A stretch of 64,000 nt of DNA from NCBI GenBank assembly GCA_018466975.1, contig CM031559.1:2976001-3040000 (forward strand), given 5' to 3'. Positions 34,108 through 44,887 of the stretch are shown one piece after another. Source of the stretch: Sparassis latifolia (taxonomy: Eukaryota > Basidiomycota > Agaricomycetes > Polyporales > Sparassidaceae). Under the pieces are notes generated by a model. The model did not search any database, was not told where the DNA came from, and saw only the letters and a program-made list of their open reading frames with translations. Each line of letters starts with the position of its first letter. Position 1 is the first letter of the stretch. The translations under genes were made by a program, and so were the position numbers.

Positions 34108-37100
34108 CTACACAATGTCGAACCTATGCGGATCCATCTGTGAGACAGCCAAAGGGGCAGATAGCTGAGAACACTTACGCTTTGCTGCGCCATGCATCGC
34201 CCTTCACAGCAGCATCCTCGCGCTCTTGCGCGCGATTCACCCAGCCGGACGGGTGGCCCGCATTCGGAATGATCGCGGAGTCACGGCGGGACACGATCTT
34301 GAAGTGCGCGTTCTTATCATCCGTCTTGCTCTTCACACTTTGTGCCTCCTCTTTGTTGCGCTGGAACATCTACATGCATGCATCATCGAACCACGCCAAA
34401 AGGGGCTCACAACATAAGAAGAAAAAACACACCTCTTGCAACACCTGCGTCCGACTCTTATCTTCGCTCGCCTTCGCCTCCGCCATGCGGTCGCGTACGC
34501 CGACGAGCTGTCCATCGACGTATTCCAGACCCGTAGTGACCGCATCCGCGATCGCCTTCTGCAACTGCTTCTTCACCAAGCCCGTCGCGAGTGGTCGTAG
34601 TGTCTTGTACAAGATGTCGTGTTTCGAGTCGCGGATTGAGAACTTGAGAGTTGCCACCTTCACGTGCACGTTCTTCACCTTGAACACGGACGACTTGTCC
34701 TTACCCGCCGACGTGACGTGTGCCGTAACGGTGAGACCCTCGCCGCCAAGGAGGACGTCAGCAAGTCCCGAGTCCGACAACTTGATTCCAGTCTTCTTCT
34801 TGAAGTAGAATGCGACGTCGCGCATGTCCGCTTGAATCTGGCCAAACGTCAGAGTGAACTCGTGATGGCTCTCGTCCCTGTGACACGCTCAACTACCAGC
34901 TGCATTAGGACCAAGACGAAGAAACGCACTGAATAGCATCATAAGGGCTAAACTTGAGGAAGTTGTGTGCCTCCATGCTAACGATGTTGGGGAAGAGATT
35001 GCGTCCCTTTAGTGCGAGATTTTCAACTACGAGGTCGAGCGAGTCATCTGTGTATTCGATGCGAGGGATAGGGAGGTAGCCGACCTGCGAAAGAATGTTT
35101 AGCCGCCGAAGGAGTCATGGAGGCGGAACGTACGTGGTCAATGATACCTGGGAGGATAACCTTGCGGATATCCATCCACAGCTCCGGCTTAAACTTGAGG
35201 CTTCCTTCACTGTCGAATAGCAAATCTTTCGTCAACCGGGCCCAATCCTCACCGAACCTATAAAATAGTCAATCCAGAGTTCAAGACGAAGGCCAGTCTC
35301 TAGCTCATACCTCTTGTTTAAGGGATCGTCGCCCAGAGCACGGAACCAATCCCCAGTGCTCGAGAACAAGTTATCGAAATGACCCTTATACTTCTCATCG
35401 TAGAATTGGCGGCCGCTCTCACACAGCCGGTTTGCCTCTTCGTTACACCGTGGCTCGAGCACGAAGCCCGCGTCGAGCAATACCTTGCGCGTGTATTTAT
35501 CCACACTCTGGAACCACTCACGCAATTCCCGATCCTCCTGTGCGTCGTTCCATAGTTCCTGCATCGCGTCACCAATGACGCTCAGGCTCATGCCGTTCGC
35601 GAATCGCTCAAGCAGAGTGCGCAGCTCGCCTGTTGCCTGCTGCAGTGCTGGGTCTGATGTCGCCTTCTCCTGGGAGTCTTTGCCTGTGAACAAGTGATGA
35701 GCCTTCCAACGCATCTCTAGTAAGCTGCACACACCGTGCTCTGCAATCGTCTTGCCGTGCGACGCGTACTCTTCCAAGAAATTGAGAAGCCATTGGATGG
35801 ATGCCTGGTAATCCTTGTGCTTCTGGCACTCAATGATAACCTACCAGCTCGTTGTCAGCACTGGCTTCACTGAGTATATAAGATAGACAGGAACGAGCAG
35901 TGGAGAAATTCGACGCATATATGCACCGATTTATCATGGACAAGCGCATGCGTGCGCCAAAAAAGCGAGCACACGCATATATGTGCTATTCGATTTCCCA
36001 CAGAGGTGAAGAAGCGGTACTCACCTTCTTTCCACGGTAAATAAACTGGTCTCTACGTTCCTCTGGGAAATATTCTTCGCTCAGGAACTGCTTCGCACGA
36101 TCATATTGGTCGTTCGCTTTATCCTTGTTTTCTTGAGGGATGCGATCAGTAAGATTATCCTGTACATCGAGATTATGAACATTGGACCAGATGATACAGA
36201 GGAATGACGGAACGTACACGCAGACCGCGCATTTTACCCATGAAGCCTTGTTTCTTTGCCTCGGCGTCCGCTTGATCTTCCGGGACGGCGTCACCGCCGA
36301 CACTGTCGCTAAATTCGTCGCGCTGGAGCTGAACTTCGTTCTGCAGAAGACGGGAATGAGTTATAGGCCATGTAATCATGCACGGAGACGCGCTACCTTG
36401 GCGCGATCTGCCATCTCGCCTGCGCGCTGCTGTGTCTCGTCCATGGCCTGTGCACCAGTCTTCAGTTCACCGTCACCCTGCTTGATCATCGCGCCCTGGC
36501 CGAGCTCATCGCGTGGGTGCTGAGATACTGTGGTGTCTGTTCCTGGGATGCGTGCTTCAAGAACCTGGTGAATATAAAGGTCAACAAAGTGCAGGATGAC
36601 GAATTTCGGGCGCATATACCTACCGGTGTCTCGTTCAGGCCTGCCGCACGCCCGCCCTCTGTGATGAACTGGTCCCGTGGAGCAGCCTCATCCACCTGAC
36701 GAAGACGCTCCTCATCCGGACGCGCCTTATCAGCGAGCTTGCTCGCGCCGCGTGCGAGGAGATCGCGTCCGATGACGCTGAAGTCAGACAGAAGCTTGCG
36801 GACTTCTGAGTTGGTGAGGATGAGGGACAGGAGTGTGCGGAGATGCTGGACGGCTTGCTGGCCATCAGAGCGTGCCTTCTCCTGGTCGACCGGAACGACC
36901 TCGTTGGGGTCCTTCTTGGCGCCGCTGAGGTCGACGTCTCGGGTGTGCCAGACGAAATTCTGGAAGAGTTCGTCCGCGTTCTTCTCCTGGACGATGAGTC
37001 GGGCAGTCTCGATGATGTCGCGCGAGTCCTGGATGAGCTTTTGTCCGTCGGGGGAAAGAGAGGCTGTGTCGATGGGAGAGTGGGCGAGGGCGTACTGGAG

Positions 37101-37277
37101 GGCGGAGTCGATCTGGGGGTTGGAGGGCATGCGGGACTCGCGGAAGGCCGAGACGACGCCGAAGAAGAGGAGTTTGCGGTCGACGTCCGCGGCCTTGGCA
37201 CTCTTGTCGACGGGGTCGACGACGCTGTTGGCGGCGGGGTGGTCGCTGATGTCTTTGGTTGCCTGAGGGAGGGACAT
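34108..37277 (-). CDS. HAM1-like protein (BPI/LBP-like lipid-binding fold expected)
   Basis: Ten exons join in phase to 846 residues: 37277-36624, 36564-36397, 36340-36218, 36159-36025, 35840-35311, 35257-35134, 35084-34930, 34877-34433, 34369-34179 and 34123-34108. The N-terminal region is helical and charged (MSLPQATKDISDHP; SDFSVIGRDLLARGASKLAD). The middle holds conserved WFRALGDDPLNKRFGEDW and VGYLPIPRIEYTDDSLDLVV stretches, then NIVSMEAHNFLKFSPYDAI. The C-terminal part has an amphipathic beta-rich pattern and ends WRSKAFDIV. This matches the fungal HAM1-like family (HAM1_N and HAM1_C domains), related to BPI/LBP lipid-transfer folds. Function in fungi is unclear; lipid binding is inferred. 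The last exon is only 16 bp but gives the family-typical ending. It is transcribed away from the kinase-like gene. Confidence 0.8.
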
Positions 37278-38246
37278 GGTGGTAGCGAGAAGAGGGGTGA
37301 AAGTTGAAGGCAGCGGGGAGCGGGGCGGCGGCTTTATAAGAGGGCGGGTGCGTCATGGCGCTTGCCGACGTCATGGCCGATATCCTCTTGAGCGAACGGG
37401 TGCATTGGGGCACCTACTCCAACTGCACTGATGTCACCATTAATTCTTCCGTGCCACAACTAGCCTCACCTCGCTACACCACCAGCTGCGATAGTCATTC
37501 AAGTGCCTCCCTGGCGCACGTGTACCTTCGACTTGGCGTGACGAGGGACAGGCTTCGAAGTGTCTCCACATTCAAGTTGCGTTGACCGCGAGCTTCGATT
37601 CCGAAGTCAGAGCGCGTCACTGTCACGTGGCCGCTCTCAGAGGCTTTTGCCAAACATGCGCAAATACCATCAGATTTCAGATTTCTGCTTGGCGGCGGAC
37701 GTCAGCAATGTCGCGTAAGTATCGACCACCTGGCGCATTAACATCGAAAGTGTATAGTTCGAACATAGTCGACAACTTGCATGTGCATTCAGCTCTCAAA
37801 TAATGTCCTAATGGTGGCGAATTCGTGCAGCTACCCAGTGAGTTCTGCAGAATTGATGATTATCTAACTAGTTCCATCGAACTTCCATGTCCCTCAGTCA
37901 GTTCTTTCCAAATCTTTTGTCCAATAATTTGGCACCTTCTGGCACGTCTGTTGGATGATTTTTCTCCGCTAGTTGTACTGCCTTTTCACCGCCAGTGGCG
38001 ACTGTTGGTCGCTCTGGCCGTCGGAGAAGTCGATTGGAGTATACGAAAATTTGCAGAATAATAATCCCTCTCAGCGAACAGAGCCCGGAATGCTACATGC
38101 GCCTGGGCATCTTTTCCCACCATGAGCAGGCGAAGGCTGGCGGGCAGAACTATATCTTTGACTCTCAGGCAAGACGAATTCGCAAAACTGATAATTTACT
38201 TCAAGGTCGAGCGTGGAACGAGATCTTCTCTGGATACCTCTATACC
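37278..38246. promoter_or_regulatory. Divergent promoter region between the HAM1-like and kinase-like genes
   Basis: Nearly 1 kb separates two outward-facing start codons. The HAM1-like side is GC-rich with TTTATAAGAG (about 37332-37341) as a possible TATA-like motif 60 bp from its ATG. No coding signal is seen in the rest. Confidence 0.4.
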
Positions 38247-39651
38247 ATGGCAGCGCCCTCCGATATCCCCAACATTGATGACTTCCCAGATATAACCTCC
38301 TTCGACCTTCCCAATGACACGTTCTTCGCGTGGGACGACCCTCATGACGATGTCGCACTCAACGCGTATCTTGACAAACGACATCGCGACGGGGAGGCCT
38401 CTAGAGAATACCTTCTAGGCGACAAACCATATCCGGTCGATGTCGTCGCGCGCTGGCACGCGTTCAACTTCCCTTGGTCCGACACGCCTCCCCGCCGACC
38501 GCCGCCCCGTTCCAGCGGCCGTCCTTGACAGCGCATTCACCAACCCCCACTCAATTATCACGATCATGCTCACCCATCCCATCAAAACCGGTATCCCCGC
38601 CTCCTCCCAGGTCTGGCAGGGCACAATCCACGCGTCCCCCACTTCTCGGCTCGTAACTTCGTCAACAGAGATCCCCGGCGCGCCTACCGTCCTCAAGCTC
38701 TTCGTAGAAAGCGCGCTCGGGCCCCCATGGCAGTTCGCCCCCGACCGCGGGCTCGACCAGGGCTTCTGGCCGTTCAGCGGGAAGCAGGCCCGCGCAGAAG
38801 CCCGCGCGTATGTGTGCATGCGCTCTCTCCAGGGTGCGTCTTTTCTTTCACTGACCGCGCGCTGTATTAACGCTGTGTAGGCAAGGAGGTTCCGTGGTCG
38901 TACGGCTTCTTACTGCGTGCGTTTCGCGTTCTTCTCGCTCCAAAGCAAGCTGACAATCCGTGCCCACGCAGCTCCGGCTCCCGTACGGTGAGCTCGCGTA
39001 CGCGCACGCGATGGAGCTCGTCCCGGGCGAGCCTATGCGCAGTGTATGCCTGCGCGACGCGCCACCGGCGCTCGTCTGGCCGCTCGTACGTCGCTCCCCA
39101 TACGCGTTCGCGCCCTGCACTGACCGCGCGCAGGCAGACGCGATGGCCGCGTGCCTGCACAGCCTCACGCTATGCGGCGTGCTCCAGGGCGACGTCGACA
39201 AGCGGAATATGATCCTCGCGCCGCCAGACGCTGCCCAGCGCGTCGTCTTCGTCGACTTCAACCTCGCGGGTCCCGTGCGCGTGTGCAGCACCGACCGCGG
39301 GGTCGAGATCGTCATGCTCATCAACGACATCGGCGGGTGCGTCACCGCGCTTGCCGCGCGTTTGCATTTGCTGATATGGCGCACAGGATCGTGCGCGCCC
39401 TCCGTGAGATGGAGGTTCCCCTCCCGCTGATTGGGGCATGGCTTGAGGATCGCGGGCGTGCTGTCCCGTCGCCGCCGTGGATCGGCCTATTTCTGCTCGC
39501 GGACCAGGCCGTACCTAATTGGTATGAGGCTCTCTCGGTCACCCTGGCCAATGCGGATCACCAGTGCTGTCACGAAACACAGAAGACCGCGGAGAATGTG
39601 CCGTACAGACATAATCAGCAGCAGAAAGAAAAACCCAGATCCTCGACTTGA
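38247..39651 (+). CDS. Protein-kinase-like domain protein (fungal, atypical)
   Basis: Six exons (38247-38476, 38532-38833, 38881-38927, 38972-39085, 39134-39336, 39387-39651) join in phase to 386 residues. The N-terminus (MAAPSDIPNIDDFPDITSF) is acidic. The middle carries QVWQGTIHAS and KLFVESALGPPW, then VPWSYGF and AHAMELVPGEP, which look like the hinge of a kinase fold. LQGDVDKRNMIL resembles the catalytic loop (HxDxxxxN with H replaced by Q/G), and VVFVDFNLA sits where DFG belongs. These changes suggest a fungal kinase-like family with weak or no canonical activity. The first intron is needed to join two frames; its 55-bp boundaries are inferred from phase. Very GC-rich coding sequence. 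Confidence 0.65.
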
Positions 39652-39884
39652 TCGTGGCGAGGTTGACACGGAATCGTGTCGCAGCATACCGGACCGCCGT
39701 GCATATTTAGGATCGACTAACGTAGAATTAGTCCACACGATAAGCCGTACAAATTCTTGCATAGATTAAATAATTCGTTGCAGCTGTTACCAAGACCTCA
39801 ACGCTGCACCCTGGCGAGTACCATAGCATAATCCCCTGTAATGGATGAGCCGAAATGAGCGAGTGTGCCACGTCATTGCACAAG

Positions 39885-41501
39885 TCAAGGATGTAGATCT
39901 TCACAAGGAGCAAAGGTCATCCGCATCCAGCTAGATCCAGGAGCCCAATTCTCCCCAGACTTCTCCTTGTTCGACTCCGTTTCCAACCACGTAAATGTTC
40001 GTATATTCTCCTCGAACCAGCTGCGATCTTTGTCCGAGATCCTCTCTTGTGTGCAAACATGGAGTTCTTCTAACGCGGGTGCCAATTCCATCTCGGGATC
40101 AGTGGGATCCGGGAGGCTTGCAACACGACGTGTCTCGATTACTTGGCGGAGTGATTTGACAATAACGCCAGTGACAGGGGTGTATTGAATCTCCAAGGAT
40201 ACCGGTGGAGAGGTGCTAGCTGACCAGTCTCCCATCGACACAGATCCTCCCGCTAGTCCGACGAGGCTGGCAAATTCGCCACTAGTAAAGTCAACAAATT
40301 CGACGTGGTTGAAACCGTGGAGGAAAAGAGCGAAGGATGAGTCGACTTTAAGCTCGTTCCTGTGGTCACATTCGACAATGAGAGTGTGGAGCTGGGGAAA
40401 ATAGCGGGTATGATCAAATACGAGAGGGATCCGGTAAGGGTCCTCCGTGTTAGGCATCGTGTAATGCATGGATGCCAAACGTGGGGCGTAAAACACCGAC
40501 ATGAATTCAGAGACATCGTCTGGATGCAGAAATTTAAAGGATATTGATTCCAAATCGGCCAGCAACACTCGATCGAACTGATATTGCGGAGGAATCGCTG
40601 TCCCATGTTGTAGAAAACGCAGATCCAGGCTCCGGAGATGTGGTAGTGGCACCAGTAGGTCTATAACGTCCTTACACTGCTGGTCAGGCCCCATGAGCGA
40701 TTCCAGAGCAAACCCTTCCAGGACAATCCGCTCCAGAGCAGGGAAATGATATGCCAAGTTCATGCGGTAAGGAAGATACGCGGCTTCTACAAGGACTATG
40801 CGCCGTAACTTGGGCGCAGCCAAGTTCAGATCAAAAGTCTTGCGTGGTTCGGTTTGGCAAAGCACCGACAGCTCCTCCAGAGATTCTGCAGTGCCGTTCC
40901 AGAGTGATGTGATCGTCTGCATGGTACGCGGAGTCCAAGTATCAATGTACATGGATTTCCACGAGTCGATGTATTGGACCAGCAATAGTACAACACCGGA
41001 CGCCAAAATCCATGGCTCGAGCTGGCAGTCCTCGAAGGGTTCCTCTATGGCAATGTCAATCTTCCGGCTTTGTGCTCGCTGCACGAGCGAACGAAGACCG
41101 AGAATGGAGCGTTCACGGTCTAAGTAGACGAATATAGCAGTCCACAACAGCGAAGTGTGGACCGCAATGTCTCTCCACATCTTGCACACTGATGCGACAC
41201 GGATTGAGAACGTCATGCTATGCCGTAACGGACAATCGCTCCGTCTATTCCGTCCGTCGGTAAACCCAGCCTCGAAAATTATGCGCAGAACGTCCTCAGG
41301 AAGAACTCGGATCGGTGCAGTCTGGGAAGATAGGCGATCGCGGTGGGATATCAGGCCGGTCTGAAGATCATTTAAGATGGAGATTTCCTTGGCTCGTGCG
41401 TCGATGGCAGTATTCAACGCGTCTACATTTTGGCTCAGTAGATCCACGTCTGCATCGCATGTAGCCTTCTGCTAAATCGTATGATGCGTCATCGACGACA
41501 T
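39885..41501 (-). CDS. F-box protein with N-terminal coiled coil; in-frame stop after the likely start
   Basis: An open frame of 520 codons runs from 41447 to 39885. The N-terminal ~45 residues (ALNTAIDARAKEISILNDLQ) form a heptad-like helix. It is followed by an F-box (IRVLPEDVLRIIFEAGFTD) and by about 400 residues of leucine-rich, LRR-like sequence. This is the usual layout of the expanded Agaricomycete F-box family, whose members act as SCF substrate receptors. The only upstream ATG in this frame (41501-41499, MSSMTHHTI) is separated from the body by a TAG at 41474-41472, and no short intron removes it. The first Met inside the open frame lies after the F-box. The gene is either a recent pseudogene, starts through an unseen exon, or has a sequence error. 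It is a tandem paralogue of the next gene. Confidence 0.75.
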
Positions 41502-41792
41502 GGTACTGTTGTTCGACTTATTGTTCTAGTTCGACCACACAAAGTGTTAACCTCGGACAACAAACGCCGTGGAAATAGTTGAACCAGCACAGACCTTGCA
41601 GCTTTAAACTTCGCCTACGCGACTAACGGGTTGCGAACGTTCGACACGAGGAAATGAAGTCGATGTTGAAGAATTTCGGAGCCGGGTGGCTGTGCGGGAC
41701 GCGATGCGAAATAAATAAGCGACAACAACACGGTGCACGTGCACTGGCATTTATCCCACAATTCTCTCTGTTACCAGTCCTGCGTACAACAG

Positions 41793-43406
41793 TTACAAAG
41801 GATCAATGCGCACACTGAAATTGAATAGGTAGCTAACTGCGAAAGTCAATCTCAGCCAGCCATCTTCATGGTTACGGCCATCCTCATACTGCTCCTCCGC
41901 CAAGCACGACGCAGAATCGGACCACGAGAAACATTTCACCTCGGTGCTCTCTGCGAACCAGGAGCGATCTGCTGCTGATATCTGCGTAGAAGTGCATACA
42001 TGGATTTCTTCGAGCGCTGTAGGTGGTTGATGGTCGCCATCTGTTCCCGCTCCAGACACGAAAGAACTGAAGTACCTCGCTCCAAGGCGTTCATTGACAA
42101 TTTTTCGCAGGGTAGCAGCAGTAACGCCGAAGGCATGCTTGTGGATGTCCAGACCGATGAGTCGGGGGAAGTATCCTGACCAGTCATCCCCAAATTCCCC
42201 GCTGCCAGCGAGGTTGATCAGGTCGGCAATTTTCTCATCTAGGCAATCCATACCACAGATGAAGTCCACTGTTTCTAAGTCACCGACGAAGCGGGACAGG
42301 TACTCATTGACGGTGAACGTCCTGTCAGGTATCACCTTGAGCATCCGGAATCGAGGGAAATGGTGCAAGTGGTCGTGCATGATGGGGCTCTCATCGTCGA
42401 AGTCATCATCAGACCGTGGATAGATGCAGGACATGAACCTCAGTTGAGGTGCCTCCATGGCTTCTAAGACCGTTATTGTGTGCTCCAGGTGCGCATCCTT
42501 GAATTCGACTTCCTGCAGCGCCGGTAGGATCGCTCGATCGGTCTCCGGGGTGGCCTCGTATATGCCGTGAAGAGACAGCGAAGCGATTCGAAGGTATCGC
42601 AGATGCGGCAGGGCCGTGAGGGTCTTCATCAGAACACTAGGCCGGCGAGCATATGGGTCGTTGCCAGGAATCATCAACGAGTCCAAGGAACTACCCACGA
42701 GGTCAAGTCTCTCTAGCTTGGGGAAATAACGGTGGAAGAGGAAACCGAATGGAACGCAGGGAAAATCTTCAAGATACAGATTTCGCAGTCTTGGCGCTTT
42801 CATCCTCAAAACATCGTTGTCCCGCCTGATGATCTCCGGGTCATGTAAGTCATCGTGAGCACCGCAGTTCAAGATCAGCTGCTCCAAGTTGCCGGCATGT
42901 GACGGTAAACTCGCCGACACCTTGATCATGGCACTAAATCTGTTCGTATAGATTTCCATCGATCTCCAACGATTCGCGTGGGAAGTAAGTGCGCCTATGA
43001 CGGCCTGAATTGCATCCTCGTTAAATCCCTCTGCGAAGAGATCGAAGTCCAGCGTGCGGTGGCGAGCATGAGGAAGCCAGATATCGAGGGTATCGGGCGA
43101 GAGAGGGCTGTCCAAAGTCAGCGGGGGCACCTTTGTCCACAGCAGGGACATATCCAGTGCGATGTCCCTCCATAATGTACATATAGATGCGACGCTTCTG
43201 GTGAACGTCCAATGTCCAGCGTCGATAGCGAGAAAACCAACCTCGAAGGTGTGTCTTAGTAATTCGTTGGGAATTCGGTTTATATATGCCACCGGGGATA
43301 CAACAACGACTTTAGAGACAGATGTTTGAATATCTGACTCCGACTCTTTGGCATCCATAGGAAGCTGTGGAAGCTGTGGCATTTCTGACGGCGGAACATC
43401 CTCCAT
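41793..43406 (-). CDS. F-box protein, tandem paralogue of the preceding gene
   Basis: A single exon encodes 537 residues. After a short variable start (MEDVPPSEMPQLPQLPMDAK), an F-box lies at about residues 42-60 (YINRIPNELLRHTFEVGFL). It is followed by ASICTLWRDIALDMSLLWT, the typical second half of the motif in this family. The remainder is leucine-rich (e.g. LPHLRYLRIASLSLHG). The C-terminus repeats the pattern of its neighbour: EEIHVCTSTQISAADRSWF here and EELHVCTQERISDKDRSWF there. That shows a tandem duplication. It likely acts as a substrate receptor of an SCF ubiquitin ligase; the substrate is unknown. Same strand, about 350 bp upstream of the paralogue's stop-containing start region. 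Frame is intact. Confidence 0.85.
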   Translation of the reverse strand: MEDVPPSEMPQLPQLPMDAKESESDIQTSVSKVVVVSPVAYINRIPNELLRHTFEVGFLAIDAGHWTFTRSVASICTLWRDIALDMSLLWTKVPPLTLDSPLSPDTLDIWLPHARHRTLDFDLFAEGFNEDAIQAVIGALTSHANRWRSMEIYTNRFSAMIKVSASLPSHAGNLEQLILNCGAHDDLHDPEIIRRDNDVLRMKAPRLRNLYLEDFPCVPFGFLFHRYFPKLERLDLVGSSLDSLMIPGNDPYARRPSVLMKTLTALPHLRYLRIASLSLHGIYEATPETDRAILPALQEVEFKDAHLEHTITVLEAMEAPQLRFMSCIYPRSDDDFDDESPIMHDHLHHFPRFRMLKVIPDRTFTVNEYLSRFVGDLETVDFICGMDCLDEKIADLINLAGSGEFGDDWSGYFPRLIGLDIHKHAFGVTAATLRKIVNERLGARYFSSFVSGAGTDGDHQPPTALEEIHVCTSTQISAADRSWFAESTEVKCFSWSDSASCLAEEQYEDGRNHEDGWLRLTFAVSYLFNFSVRIDPL

Positions 43407-44017
43407 GCTGTTTGTGGTCGAAATATTCCCAGCAAACTTCTAATATGCCTGAGGTTAACAACCTGACACACGATTCAGGAGATGAAACTTACTTGCCACT
43501 GGCTCTGATCAGCGAGACTGCTGCACGGTAAAGCGGCAAGAAGCTTTCCTGGCTGGAACAAAGATATGGGTCGCACAATCGGGGTAAGGCTCACACTGAA
43601 CAATCTTATTGGGATGCCGGATGATTCTGTAAAATGGAGGTCAAGACGCAGGGAGAGCCACAGTGCGGCCCTGGCACCTGCGACCATAAATACGCATGTC
43701 GGGTTGCCTAAAATATGAGCCGAAAGGTATCACAAAAAGTGAACATGTCCTTCGAATTCGTTTCTTCCGCTGGCGCTCAATAATCAACCAGAAGTGGTCC
43801 AGGAAACGATCAACTACTTCATTAGGGAGAATTTTAGGTAATGCGTTCTACAGATATGAATACAGCCAATTGCACGTCCATCGCGGTCGAATAAAGATGG
43901 CAGGAGAACGATATTTGAAAAGTATCCAAGTCGTGATCAAACGACGCCCTCACGATGATAAAGATATGAGCAAGTAACCGTACCCATGCAACCCAGCCTG
44001 TGCATTATGATGTGCTT
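43407..44017. other. Intergenic stretch
   Basis: Between the F-box gene's 5' end and the 3' end of the basic protein gene. Only short unsupported frames occur (for example 93 codons at 43696-43977, +). Confidence 0.4.
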
Positions 44018-44887
44018 TCACAGCTTCAGCGTACGCAGCTGGTCCTGCACCTCGCGGATGTCCTTCCGGTTCCACTCGCCCGTCCACCCTTTGCTCCCAG
44101 TGATCCAAACCCTGGATGACCGTCGCACGCTCTGCGGAGCAATCGCGCCGTCGACAGACATGCTCCTCTGCCTACGATCCTTGGACTTCGGGTTCGAATA
44201 TGGCTGCGTGCCCGGTACGTTGAGCAATGCGGAGCGCTCGTAGGGCTGTGCAGAGGGAAACACGGCATCAACCGGGATGTTCTCGCCAAATGTGCGTTGT
44301 AGTTTCGCCATCTTCCGCCGGCGGGTCTCTGCCACGCTCACGGGAACGGGAGTGGTAGGTGGCGAGACCTTAGGAGAGAGAGGGGTGGCGGGGGTGACGC
44401 GCAAGCGCGGGTCAGACGGGCAAGTAGGAACGGCGTTGAGCCGAAGGATTAACGGCTTCGGAAGGGGCTTCGAACGTGAGCGTGTATGCTTTGACGGACG
44501 CACAAGAGGCTCGTGTGGCACATAATCAATGGAGCGCTCAGAATCGGTACTTCCGCGAGGGAGAACGAGCGAGGCCACGGAGGAGTTGGAGGATGCCGAG
44601 GAATAAATCAAGTCGGGGGTGATAGGAATGGGAGATGGTGTGTCTTTACGAGACGGGATGAACTGTGGCGTGGCCGAACGACTAGTAGGAGGGATGCGTC
44701 CGATGGGAAGTAATGTTATAGGAATCGGCTGAGGGTTGGCTTCAACCTCAATGAGTTTTGGCGTACTACCGAGCACGGCGCCAAGTTTCCTAGCGGAACG
44801 TACGAGACGGGCACGCTGGTAAGTGTCGAGCATGTTCGAAGTAGGCGGGAGGACGTCAGAATATGAAAAGGTCTTTGGCGTGGCCAT
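44018..44887 (-). CDS. Conserved basic, low-complexity fungal protein of unknown function
   Basis: A single exon encodes 289 residues starting MATPKTFSYSDVLPPTSNML. The central part is rich in Pro, Ser and Thr (for example PRLRVTPATPLSPKVSPPTT) and is probably disordered. The C-terminal ~80 residues are more conserved in style: RRRKMAKLQRTFGENIP, then VFPSAQPYERSALLN, then VWITGSKGWTGEWNRKDIRE and VQDQLRTLKL. I recall a RRRKMAKL.RTFGE plus GEWNRxDI combination in uncharacterised basidiomycete proteins. No enzyme motif, signal peptide or membrane segment is visible; a nuclear location is plausible. Codon use fits a real gene. Function is not known. Confidence 0.7.
   Translation of the reverse strand: MATPKTFSYSDVLPPTSNMLDTYQRARLVRSARKLGAVLGSTPKLIEVEANPQPIPITLLPIGRIPPTSRSATPQFIPSRKDTPSPIPITPDLIYSSASSNSSVASLVLPRGSTDSERSIDYVPHEPLVRPSKHTRSRSKPLPKPLILRLNAVPTCPSDPRLRVTPATPLSPKVSPPTTPVPVSVAETRRRKMAKLQRTFGENIPVDAVFPSAQPYERSALLNVPGTQPYSNPKSKDRRQRSMSVDGAIAPQSVRRSSRVWITGSKGWTGEWNRKDIREVQDQLRTLKL

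Noticed and set aside
36739..37307. 154-175-codon frames on + over the HAM1-like first exon
   Set aside because: Antisense shadows of a well-supported exon with biased codon use.
38477..38531. Frameshift in the kinase-like gene
   Set aside because: A 55-bp GT-AG intron joins the two frames in phase and the six-exon model is an exact multiple of three, so no frameshift is needed.
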